From Dendrolimus kikuchii (taxonomy: Eukaryota > Arthropoda > Insecta > Lepidoptera > Lasiocampidae): DNA of 64,000 nucleotides. The first letter of the stretch is position 1. Every line of letters starts with the position of its first letter. The stretch is from assembly GCA_019925095.2 (NCBI GenBank), contig CM034407.1, positions 2,024,210 to 2,088,209 of the forward strand. The letters run 5' to 3'. This document shows, piece by piece, positions 14,001 through 27,300 of this stretch. The notes under the pieces are model-generated. The model did not search any database and had not been told where the DNA came from. It was given only the letters and a program-made list of their open reading frames with translations. Both the position numbers and the translations under genes were made by a program.

Positions 14001-14872
14001 ACCGATCTGAAACCCAAATGAGACACGTAGACGCTTTGAGCAGAAATCCTGTTAGTCTAATACTTACCGAAACTACAGCACGTCTGAAGAGAGCTCAAGA
14101 TGATGACCTGAAGATAAAACTATTAAAGAAAATTTTAGAAAAAGAGTGGTATGAAAATTTTATTCTGGAGAATGGAGTTTTATGTAAAGCTAAAGACGGA
14201 ACTAAACTGACTGTTGTACCTAAAAAGATGCAGAATGAAATAATAAGAAAATGTCATGAAAAGGGTCATTTTGGAATTTTGAAAACTGAGGAATTAATTA
14301 ATAGAGATTACTACATAGATAATTGTAAAGAAAAATTTGAAATTCAACGATTAGAACTTATAGAAAGGCGAGGCAAAATATTCAGAAAATTCAGGAAGAA
14401 AATAGGAAAGTTTATAATAAAAAGAGAACACAAGCTATACAGTACGAAATTGGAGATTTAGTTGCGATTAAGAGAACACAATTTGTACAAGGATATAAGT
14501 TAAACCCGAAATATTTAGGACCATATAAAATTATAGAGAAGAAGAAAAATGACAGATACGTTGTAAGGAAAATTGGCAATGGCGAAGGACCTATGAATAC
14601 CACCAGTTCAGCAGATTTGATGAAACCCTGGTCCAATGGCGATGAAGATGAAGTATCACATTCATCTGGGTCAGATGAATAATGCAGGATAGCCGTGTGG
14701 GATTCGAAGACGCATTCCAACTCGGTAGCCAGGCCACACATTATGTTTTTTAAATTTATAAACCTGATATTGTAACTGTCAGTGTCAAAATATAGTCAGA
14801 AGAGGTAGTCTATGAATAAACGATGTAAGACTGTTCTAAGGAAGTTTGTTTTGCTTTTCTTCAAACAAAACC

Positions 14873-14956
<84 letters not shown>

Positions 14957-15125
14957 TGGAACATATTTATCTATTCGTTTTTATTCATAAATAATGACTA
15001 GTTAAGTGCATAGAGAATAATCGAATGCACGAACTTCACTCGGGATCGTCTCAACTCAGTTGCCCGCGACTACCGACCGTGCTATACTTGTCATACATTT
15101 GATCTTCTCAGCACTCAATGGATAA

Positions 15126-15169
<44 letters not shown>

Positions 15170-15251
15170 TTTGTTTGTTTGTTTGCGTGGTGTGTGTGTT
15201 TGTTTGCGTGGTGTGTGTGTGTTTGTTTGTTTGTGTGGTGTTGTGTGTGTG

Positions 15252-15342
<91 letters not shown>

Positions 15343-18300
15343 ATGGGTGTGTTTGTGTGCTTTTTCGTTTCATCGGCTTTCAAATTACAACGATTCTCAA
15401 GTATCACTTTAACAAATAAAAATTTGCAGACTTCAACTTCTCGCTACAGAGAGATTGCGTATGACTTGATGTTCCGTAGGACGATGCGCATGCGCCGTTG
15501 GTTGCATTGTGACGTCTTATTCTTCTTCTGATATGTGTTCGTCTCCGGTACCGATGCGAACCTTGCTCGCTCCAATTCTTCCAGCATTATCCCACTGAAA
15601 GCGAAACTCGTTTACAGTGGCCTAGCAGAACAGTTGCTCTCGATAGTGGTGGCCCAAGAGAGGCCGGACCTGGAGGAGCTGCGTGGCCAGCTGATCGTGT
15701 CTCGGGCCCAGATGGCCTCGCAACTTGCCGAGATGCAGTCGGATATATTGTACGGGCTGTCGAACAGCGAGGGCTCGCCCGTTGACGATCTGCCGCTCAT
15801 TCTGACCCTCGAGGCGATCAAGATCAAGAGCGCTGAAATATTGGTATGTTTATTTCAGTATTTATATAATAATATAAATTCTATAAAAATGTTCGTATTA
15901 ATGAATAAGCTTTAGAATTACTTAAGGGTCAGTGCAGAACAGAACAGAACGGAGCGCGGCGGAGAGGATTTTATTAACGCACTTGAAAATAAACTTTAAA
16001 ATGATTGCAATAAAGTGCATAAATGCTTGAACCTGACAAACGTGTCCTCGAAGATACGCGGGAATCCGCAATCCGCGCCCGCGTCGTACGCGTACTTTCA
16101 GTGTTGTCAATGAGTTTAAAGAGGGATGACGTCATTTTTTTAGATTTTGAATTCGAAGTACCTACATAACGAATAATAATATAACCATCATTATACATTT
16201 ATGAAGTCGCTTTGATTGTTAAAAATAATCTACATTTATACACTAAATGCAACAGTAAACGACATAACAGCTACCTGCTTTCACTTCCTTCAAAAACCAC
16301 TTTGTTTCAAAACAGTCTATTCTGTATAGAGACTAAAATTTACTATAAATTACCACTGAAAATTGAGGAACTCAACATCAAAAGCTTTAAATTAAAATTA
16401 AGATAATTACTAATAAATAAAGCATATCACACAATACATGAGTATCTTTCTGACCCAAATACTGATACAGGAGTATGATTTTGTGACATGAGGAATCATA
16501 ATTATTATTAAGCATTATTACTAAAAATTCAATATTAATCCAGGCATTAATGGGATAATCATATCCCAGTCCACCATCGTTGAGGAACTTTCGCGATAAA
16601 CTGGCATGTTTACTGTAGAGTGGCAACCCAGAACGGTTTACTCGCGCAGGCTCGCAAGGTCGCGCGCAAGCTCGAGCATACGCGATCCGTAAAGAGAATG
16701 TCCGAGACCGCGCGGGGATTATTCCTCTCTGTCTGCGCTGACCCTAACAAGTCATCTTTATTCAACTGAGTCACGAAATTTAAAAAATAATAATATGTAC
16801 AACAAACACCATGTACAGGTTGACCAAAAAAAGATGAAAATATTATATCAAGATTAATTTTGATACTTGGTAGCCATTGCAAGCTTTTATTTAACTTGCA
16901 ATGGATGTACCTATGTGTGTATGTATGTAAGTTCGGGTGGAATCTTGCACGTTAAATTTGACCAACTTCTCGGTTATCGATTGAGCTGAAATTTTGCACG
17001 CATATGTATATCGCGTGACAATACAATAATATGGTGCCATGGAGCTGATCTGATGATGGAGTCGGAAGGTGGTCATAGGAACTCCTGCACTAAACAAGAT
17101 AGACCGTCGTGTTTGGGCTCGTTTCACTTGTCTTTGACATTTGTGGGCTGTTATTATTTGTTTTGTTTACATCGATATTCTTAACTGGTAGATAAAAGTA
17201 GAAGACATTGAGCGCACCACGCTGGAGATAGACGAAGCACGCGACGGTTACGTGCCTGTGGCGAATCGCGGGCAGATTCTCTTCTTCTGTCTGTCGGGGA
17301 TGGCGAACGTGGACCCCATGTACCAGTATTCCCTCGAGTGGTTCGTCAAGTTGTTCGTCAGGAGTATGGCGGAGACGGAACCCAATGGTGTGTCACGCAC
17401 TTGGCTTGTTGAATGCTTTACTTGAAATTCCCGCGGGATTCTCGGGATACAAAGTATCGCAGCGTTTGAAAAGGATATGTAATCCATTGTTTAAGTGGAA
17501 ACTGTGTCGGCAATTTTTTTTTTTTTTTTTTATTGCAGGAGATCAGCAGACAGGCAGACGGCCCACTAGATGGAAAGCGGTTACCATCGCCTGTGGACAT
17601 TTGCAACAGCATAGTTGCTACAAATGCGCTGCTGCTCTCTTAAGGGAAACTGTAACCTGGTCACTAATGCCGGAATGCAACTCAAGGTTGTTATGGCGAC
17701 ATACTTTAGACCAGGGGTAATATTATAATAATAGTGATTCGGACTTAGATATCGAAATAATATATGATTTGTACAATTTATATAGATAACTGGCTTCTGC
17801 TTCTTCTTCTAGCTCCCGGGGAAAAAATATCATACATTTTATTGCATTAAGTTAGCTATTGATCAGTAACAAAATAACGCTAGAATGCGATTTTTTTTTA
17901 TATGGCCATTTTAATTCATTTCCAGGAAAATTCCCAGGGTAAAAAGTAGCGCATAAGTCTAGAAATTAGCTGTCGATCAACGAAGACCTCATCGAAACCG
18001 GCCCAGTAGTTTTAACGTGAATCCCCAACAAACAGACAAAACGACCAACAGACAAGAACTCTAAAAAAATTGCGTAGTTTTCTCCATCGTTTGTATAATC
18101 TATTCCAGTTGTTTTTTTTAACACCTTCAATGTACAGACATGGCTTGTTTAGAATTTTGTAATGGTGTAGATAGATTAGGATTCCACGCGATTTCGTCCA
18201 CGTTAGACGAGATAAGCTAATTTATACGTGTATTAACAACTTGAATTCCCTGGATATAAAGCATCGCAGATCTTAAGTCCGGGAGTTTGCTATCGATCAG

Positions 18301-21300
18301 CGAAAACCGCATACAAATCGGTCCAGTAGTTTTTACGTGAATCCCGAACAAACAGACAAACATAAAATAACTAAAAAACAAAAGACTACATTTTTGTAAT
18401 ATCATAGACTAGCATGTACCAATATGGTAGTATAGTGCTTAGCTCAGGTATATTTCTGACCTAATGTGCATATTGTTACAATTATCACGCGCTAAGGGAA
18501 AACATCATGATGAAACCTGCACATCGAGATAACCGATGTGTTAAACCCGCCAATCCACCTTTGACGAGCATGGGGCGTGTTTGTTCCTCTATAAATGGGA
18601 GGCACGAAATCGGTAGTGAGCCGGCTATGGACTGTTATTATTATGTGCCAACGAGACTTCGTTCCCGTTATCATAATGATGTGTTTGTAGAGGAATACTT
18701 ACAAGCCGATAGATGGCGCTGTACAATAATTGAGGCTACAAACGTACGTACAAAGAAATGTATACAAATTTCCAACAGTAATAGATGGGCCTCGGCCTGC
18801 GAGGAATAACAATGATATTCTTTTGAGCCGGAGGAGCATTCCATCTCGCTCCTCCACCGCATATGGGGGGAACTCTCTTCGTGTTTTTTAGTGAATTGCA
18901 ATGGCGGCATAAAAAAAAATTGACTGCAGCGTCAAATTCTTGAGTCTTCGTCTATATTAAGGAAATTATGGTATTGATCGGGATAGAAAGTATCCTAAGT
19001 GTTTGTTCGGGATATAAGCTACCTCTGTGTCCAGTTGCACTCATTGCAAACCCGTTCGGTACTTTTCAGGTGAGGCTCTAACAGGGAGACAGAAAAAATA
19101 TCAAAATTGCTTTTTCGAAAACTGTAAAGAATGCTGGGCATAAGATGAGAGAAGATATATAAGATTTTCCTTCTTTCAGAGGACATTGTGGAGCGCGTGG
19201 AGATAATAATAGAACATTTCACGTTCTTGCTGTATCAGAACGTGTGCAGGAGTCTGTTTGAGAGGCACAAGCTCTTGTTCGCCTTCTTGCTATGCGCGAG
19301 GATTTTACTCGACAAAGGAGTCGTAAGAGCGACGGAGTTTAATTTCCTTCTCAACGGTGGGAAAATTGAAGAAGTGAGTTTAATCTTTTTTTTATTGTTG
19401 GACTACAGTAGATAGGCTGACGGCACACTTGATGGAAAGTAGTTGCCGCCGGCGGCATAGGTGCTGTCAATCTGCTGTTGGCCTCGAAGGGGGACTGGAA
19501 CCTGGGCCATTAATGCCAGTAAACACAGCTCAAGGTTGTTATGACGGCATACTCTAGACTCGGGGTGGTGACTATTCAGTCGAGCAAATTCCCTAACACC
19601 TTTTTTTATAGCTGGAATGCATCAGACAGGCCAACAGCTCACCTGATGGAAAGCGGTTATCGTTGCTTATGGACATCTGCGACACCAGATATGTCACGAA
19701 CGCGCAGCCGGCCCCAAATGAATTTTATGAAATCCTTTTCACAAAACTCCATATCGGAGCGCTATGGGAAGACCTCAGCTGGGAGCTCATTCTGAATCCC
19801 CACGGTGCGTAAGAGAAACGTTCTTGAGAAACTTTGCTGGCTCAAGGATATGCGAATGGACGCCTGGTGGTAGGTTTATTATTCGCCTCTTAACGACAAG
19901 CCATCCGGCCGCAGATGTTAGTATTCTCTTTCCGCTCTTCTCACGTCTGTGGCAGAACCATTGGCCGATGGAGAACTCTGATCCTGGAGTGGATTTCGTG
20001 TCTCGGTAAATGTAGTGTAGGACGCCCTCCAGCCTGTGGATGGGTGACCTGGTTACTGTCGTCCGAATCGTCCGAAATCGACCGCGATTTGTGTCGCGAA
20101 CTGGTGGAGGCCTACGTCCGGTAGTGAACTGCGATTGAGTAATTCGTACAAACTGCAAGAACCGGCCTTAACATGGGGTTCTGTAAGAAGGGCATGTTTC
20201 GGGATCAGTGGCCAGATTTCAGTCTCCCCCTTCGAGGCAGGCAGGCTTCTGCTCTTACTATTTCGTCAAAATCGCCTGACACTATCGTATCAACGGAGAA
20301 AGAATACAATTTCCTGCGGTCGGGCAGCCTGTCGTAAGAGGCGACTTAACAACCCACAGCCAGGTGGTAGGGCATTTGCCCGATTGGATGGCTACCACCC
20401 CTGGTCTAAAGTATGTCGCCATAACAACCTTGAGTTGTGTTCCGGCATTAGTGACCAGGTTCCAGGCTCCCTTAAGAGAGCAGCAGCGCATTTGTAGCAA
20501 TTTTGATGTTGCAAATGTCCATAGGCGATGGTAACCGCTTTCCATCAAGTGGGCCGTCTGCCTGTCTGCTGATCTCCTGCAATAAAAAAAATAAAAAAAA
20601 AGTTTTTCTTGATTTCAATATTTTGTCAAATCCAATGGCGTGTCCGTGGCACATTACTCTATGTTTATAAGGGAAAACTCGCGAAATAATGTTTAAATTT
20701 TTTGGGAGCTTTCCAATATTCATTTTGGGTAACGCCATTTCTGCTAATGGTAATATATTTTTTTTCTACTATTATTCTTTGGCGACGATATCGATAAGAC
20801 ATAGATTTAGTAGAATATGACTCTGACACTATCGCAGCGGAATCTTACTTTGAATATCTTCATAATGTCAAGATATTTGAATAGCAGAACTGGGCCCTGG
20901 TCTTGCAAATGTCCATAGGCGACGGGAACTATCTTCTATGAGGGCGGCTATACTGTCCGTTCCCCCTATAATGGGAGGCCCGAGCCCAGCAGTAGGACAT
21001 TTATGGGCTGATGTTATTATATTATACGTTATGCGAGCTATGTCGGTGTTCTCTCTCTTGCCGATATTCACGTTTCACACACTTTGTCTCGGAGAGCAAG
21101 ACCCAACATAGCCCTCTTGTTTTAAAGATACAGTTAACATGTGGATGGAGCTGCAGCAAATAAAATTTTACAATCGCGACAATAGGCGGTCTTATCGCTA
21201 TTAGCGATTTCTTCCAGACAGCCTTTGGATGGACAAAAAATTTGATAAGAACAGAGGTATGTTGCAGAAATTATTCTCACTGCCGAATTAGTATCTTAAA

Positions 21301-24300
21301 AATATATACTCATACATTATAAATATATAAATGATACAATATAGATACATTAAATATATAATACGATATATGTAAATAAAATATATATAGTAAACGCGGT
21401 GAGCACTGCGCAAAAGTGACGCTCGCGGACCGCGTTCGTAATACCGAAGTAAGATAGAGTTGCTCTGAATAGGGTCTTACACTAAACAATAAAAGGCCAC
21501 GGCACACCTTCCATGATCGGATTGGTCGTGTACTAGCAGAAGGTGATGTCAGGAATATGACGAGAGCTATAATTGCTAAGCATCTGTTGTAAATTGTATG
21601 TATGTAAATATTATAAAATACACTTACACATAAATATAAAACTAGAAAAATATAACTGTAATAATTCTTCACAAGTCTATTGAAAATAGGCAGTGATTTG
21701 GCTATCTTTATATTAACTGGCAGCGCGTTCCAAAGACGAACTGCTTGGACTGTGATGGATTTGCCATAAGAGCTAGTTGTATGCAGAGGAGTTTTAAGTA
21801 ATAAATTTTCCGAGGATCTGAGAGACTTTAAGTTACCGGAATACATACATACATACATAACTTCACGCCAGTTCCCTTGCGGGGTAGGCACGAGCAACAG
21901 AGCGCCATTTAGGCTTATTTTTACACACCTCACTTGCTTCTTTGACATTCATAACTCTTGTCATACCGGAATAAAGGTAATGACATTGTTCCTTGAGGTT
22001 AAATAATGTATTATACAGAAGAGACAGTATATGAGCATTCCGCCGAAGACGTATTTGAAGCCACTTGAGTTTGGCGCGGTACATTGTGTTGTATTTAAAA
22101 GTAGTTTCTATATATTTTTGCGCTGTAGAAGATATGATTATGATGGAGGTACTCTGGTAATTGAATTTGAATAAAAAAAGGCTAATATCGTGTATTGTCT
22201 CGTAACTGAGTTTTGTTAAGGCAGGCAAATCCTGTAACGGCTCTCATAACCAACACAGAGTAGATAATTTAAAAAAATATACACGCAGGGTGTTATAGAG
22301 ACGTAAAAGAAAAATCAAGATGTTTAATGTATATCAATACATAAATACTAAATAGAACCCACAAGATATTATCCGTGAGAAAGAATACAATTTCCTGCGT
22401 TGGGGCGGCCTGTCGTAAGGGCCGACAAAACAACCCACAGCCACCACTGGTCTAGAGTATGCCACCATAACAATCTTGCGTTGTGTTCCGGCATTAGTGA
22501 CCAGGTTCCAGTCTCCCTTAAGAGAGCAGCAGCGCATTTGTACTGCCTTTGGTGTTGCAAATGTCCATAGGTGATGGTAACCGCTTTCCATTAAGTGGGC
22601 CGTCTGCCGTCTGCTGAACTCCTGCAATAAAAAGAACCGCTAACGCTGTCAATATTTGAACCGCGCGTTCCGTGTTCATTTGTCTTGACGTTTGGCGTAA
22701 GATCGCGAACAGGTTATAAGAATGATATTAAAGTATTACGTTATGCCTATTGTATTATAATTAATGTACTTACATACATACATAACTTCACGCCAGTTCC
22801 CTTGCGGGGTAGGCACGAACAACAGAGCGCCATTCAGGCTTATTCTTACACACCTCACTTGCTTCTTTGACATTCATAGCTCTTGTCATGCACGCTCGTC
22901 TGTTGCCCGACTGGATGGCTACCACCCCTGGTCTAGAGTATGCCCCCATAACAATCTTGAGTTGTGTTCCGGCATTAGTGACAAGGTTCCAGTCTCCCTG
23001 AAGAGAGCAGCAGCGCATTTGTACTGCCTTTGGTGTTGCAAATGTCCATAGGTGATGGACAAATTAATGTACTTAATTTTCAATAAGTCCAAAATATATT
23101 AATCATCGAAAAAGACGATCTCATTTTCAGGCATAAAAGGACAGTTGATTAAGCTGTCAAGTACCTACCCCTATTATTTTTGTGTTTAAGGTTGCCATAC
23201 CCGAAACCGATGGACTCCCAACTTGACCATTTCCAAAAGTTACTAGTGCTGAAATGTCTAAGACCTGACAAACTGGTGCCAGGATTGCAGGTAATTTTAA
23301 AAAATATCTACTTAGTTTATTATTTCGAAAGCATTAAAACATCTCCATAAATTACAACGAGTGCGTTCCACTAAGTTAGAACAACCACGCTCGTGTCTGC
23401 AATTTTTTCCGTTCCACTTGTTTGCGACCGTTACAATCATAAATTCAAATGGAATGGATTATGGTGCGTTGTTGTCGTTAATGAAATATACAAATAACAT
23501 TGGTTGACTGGAAAATCATGCCTTTGTCAATGTCTCGATGGAAAGTAATAATGTTCTGTGGTCAACGTCTACTTTGACGAACCTCTTCTGATGGTTTGCT
23601 GTGAGCACCGTAAACAATCGCGGTCGTTATGTGCAACGGCTCAATGAGCATTTTGAGCGTTAGGACTGTCTAGTGGAACGTACTAAATATGTATAAGAAG
23701 TCTGTGCCAACAATGTTATGCTTTACACTAACATAATGGATGAAAAAATTTCATTTTCAGGATTATGTGGTAAGCGGCCTCGGCGCCAGATTCGTGGAGC
23801 CTCAACCGGCTGACCTGGCCGCACTGTACGCGGAATCTGATCCACTGGCCCCCATCATATTCGTGTTGTCAACCGGCACAGACCCTGCTGCTGGTATTAT
23901 TTTTTTTTTAAATAAAAAATCTAAGAAAGCCTTTTTGTAATTACTGATTCGTGCACTTTTATACGTGGTAGAATCGTGCTGGCATTATTATCTCTAAGGG
24001 AAGATTTATATTAGACCGGGCCGTGTCCGGGCCGGGGCGGGGCCGGAGCGGAGCCACTCCGTGCTGCACGTTTATATTACTCCGGGTGCTAAACGGGCGA
24101 TACAAAATGTATGTAACGTTTCAAATTCGTGCCCCGTCCGGGCCACGTACACGGCACGCCCCGGACACGGCCCGGTCTAATATAAATCTTCCCTTAAGGT
24201 GCTCTTTCACGGGCATTTTTTGAGCAACTATTGCTTGGCAACAGTAATGGAATAATCGGGAGCAATTGCGGCATATTTTTAGTGTGCTTGCTGCCGTGGA

Positions 24301-27300
24301 AGTGGGCTTTTAAAACATTCGCACTGCAATGTTTCAGATCTTCTCAAGTTCGCGGATAAAATGAAGATGGGCAAACGCTTCGAGAGCATATCCCTGGGCC
24401 AAGGCCAGGGGTCGTTGGCCGAGACCATGATGAGGGTGGGCTGCGATTTTGGCAACTGGGTCTTCTTCCAGGTGAGTCGAGTCGATACGCGTGACGGGAT
24501 AGGTACACTGTCTGACCACTGATATTGAGGCTGCCTGAATCCAGCAGTGGGTCGTGTATGGGCTGATATCATTATATAATTAATGTAAATTAATTAATAC
24601 AAATTAAGTTATGTAAATTACTCATATTAATTAAATTAATATAAATTTATGTAAATTAGTAATTTTGTTAATTAGGTATTGTAAATTAGTAATTTTATTA
24701 ATGTAATTTAATCAATTCATATAACCCTAGTGGTTGGTACCTTTTCAATATATGCAAAATATTGTTAAAAAAAAATCTGTTACACGAGAGGTGAAAGTGA
24801 CATATTTAGGTATGAGATGATTTGGCGCACGAGCGTAGCGAGGGCGTTAATAGTTCGAGTGCCTAAATAGGTCACTTTCACCAGAGGTTAACAGTCTGCG
24901 TTTCATTTCGAATATGAGGAAAGTAAATAAAAACTGATTAGTTAAACAAACAACTACATCTTCAATTAAATCAGGCGTTAAATGCATATCTAAATCTGAT
25001 GAATACATTTAATACGTCGCATATGTTATAAGTTTTTTTTCTGTGGTATTTTACTAGACAGTATTTTTTTTATCACTGCTGATAATAAATATTTAGCTCA
25101 AATCTATGTAAATTAAATAATAATCTACTGAAAAGTAATTTATAATTATAAAATGATTTTTTTTTTACAATTTATGTCGTTATTTAACAGGGTCTGTAAA
25201 AAAAAACTTGAGACATGAGTCGCGTGTATTGACAGCAATAAAAGTCGTTTCCCAGAGACGAAAATTACCGTTTTCATCCCTGTGATCAGGCAACTCCAAG
25301 CGTACTTACAGACTATGAGAAATGAAAAAATTATAAAAGCCTGCATAAATATTATGACAATTCTGTTAGCGCGTGTTTCTTCACCACAAATATCAGGCTC
25401 CAACATGTGCCATCCAATCCATGAGTGGGGATAAAAAACATTGTTTATGCATTTTGACGTAGAACTGTCACCTGTCACCATCCTGGATGCCCGTCCTGGA
25501 ATCGAACGTGGAGCATATTCAGCCCGAGTTGGTGCACAAAGACTTCAGGCTGTGGCTCACTTCGACGCCTTCCCCGCATTTCCCGGTCGCATTGCTTCAG
25601 AACGGTGAGTTTGGTCATTTTGGAAGAAGTGGAGCCCCTCTACGATTTTACCATTTACGCCTTTTTGTCTGTTTTTTTTTATAGCTACGTTCCATAAGAG
25701 GCTCACAACGACCGCGATTTTTCCCGTTACACTTGTTTGCGGGCATTACAGTCATAAATTCTAGTGGAACGAATCATAGAGCGTTGACGTCATAAACGAC
25801 AAAATACATAAATGTCATTGGTTGATTTGAAAATCGCGCCTTTTTCAATGTCAGTCGGTAGAGAGAATTAATACTCTGTGGTCAACGCCTATTTCGACCC
25901 AGCCCTTGACATAGTCGTCGTGAGCGCTGTGTGATTGAAAATGGTGACGTCTTATACTGACGGTTATATTGACGGTATATTAACATATATATATATGTTG
26001 TTGTTCGTCCCTACCCCGCAAGGGAACTGGCGTGAAGTTATGTATGTATGTATATATGTATATATATATATATGTGGGTTTTGTTTGAAGAAAAGCAAAA
26101 CAAACTTCCTTAGAACAGTCTTACATCGTTTATTCATAGACTACCTCTTCTCACTATATTTTGACACTGACATTTACAATATCAGGTTTATAAATTTAAA
26201 AAACATAATGTGTGGCCTGGCTACCGAGTCGGAATGCGTCTTCGAATCCCACACGGCTATCCTGCATTATTCATCTGACCCAGATGAATGTGATACTTCA
26301 TCTTCATCGCCATTGGACCAGGGTTTCATCAAATCTGCTGAACTGGTGGTATTCATAGGTCCTTCACCATTGCCAATTTTCCTTACAACGTATCTGTCAT
26401 TTTTCTTCTTCTCTATAATTTTATATGGTCCTAAATATTTCGGGTTTAACTTATATCCTTGTACAAATTGTGTTCTCTTAATCGCAACTAAATCTCCAAT
26501 TTCGTACTGTATAGCTTGTGTTCTCTTTTTGTTATAAACTTTCCTATTTTCTTCCTGAATTTTCTGAATATTTTGCCTCGCCTTTCTATAAGTTCTAATC
26601 GTTGATCTTCAAATTTTTCTTTACAATTATCTATGTAGTAATCTCTATTAATTAATTCCTCAGTTTTCAAAATTCCAAAATGACCCTTTTCATGACATTT
26701 TCTTATTATTTCATTCTGCATCTTTTTAGGTACAACAATCAGTTTAGTTCCGTCTTTAGCTTTACATAAAACTCCATTCTCCAGAATAAAATTTTCATAT
26801 GACTCTTTTTCTAAAATTTTCTTTAATAGTTTTATCTTCAGGTCATCATCTTGAGCTCTCTTCAGACGTGCTGTAGTTTCGGTAAGTATTAGACTAACAG
26901 GATTTCTGCTCAAAGCGTCTACGTGTCTCATTTGGGTTCCAGATCGGTGTTCTATCTTATAGTCAAATTCTTCAAGAAGGAGTGCCCATCGAGCAACTCT
27001 CGGAGGTAAGTCTTTTTTCTGTAACGTCATAGTTAGGGCTGAGCAGTCAGTCACAATTTTAAAGCGGACTCCAAGTAAGTAAACTCTGAATTTCTTGACA
27101 GCTTCTACAATAGCTAAAATTTCTAAGTAGTAACTATGGTATTTCTTCTCAGCAGGAGTAGTCTTTTTGCTCATATAGTGAACAGGGTGTAGCTGATTGT
27201 CGTGTGGATTCCTTTGCAATAAAACAGCTCCATATCCGTCTATACTTGCGTCTGTATGTAACTCTGTCTCAAAATTAGGGTTGTAAATTCGTAAAACTGG

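Larger units (their letters stand above)
11037..14876 (+). mobile_element. Ty3/Gypsy LTR retrotransposon, copy A, integrase-core deleted
   Basis: Two 181-bp LTRs (11037-11217 and 14696-14876) start TGTGGG and end CCCACA and differ at one base, so the insertion is young. A primer-binding site resembling tRNA-Pro follows the 5' LTR at 11224. The internal region encodes one Gag-Pol frame. No clear polypurine tract precedes the 3' LTR. It sits in sense orientation in a DNAH1 intron within a TA array. An inverted copy of the same family is at 26073-29631. Confidence 0.93.

Noticed and set aside
15056..15531. Long Cys-Val and Thr-His frames over the TG tract
   Set aside because: Pure dinucleotide repeat read in several frames; no coding signal.
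20033..20130. Missing exon between 19373 and 23191
   Set aside because: GC-rich and open in one frame, but without resemblance to dynein, without a donor in phase, and overlapping a LINE-like piece.
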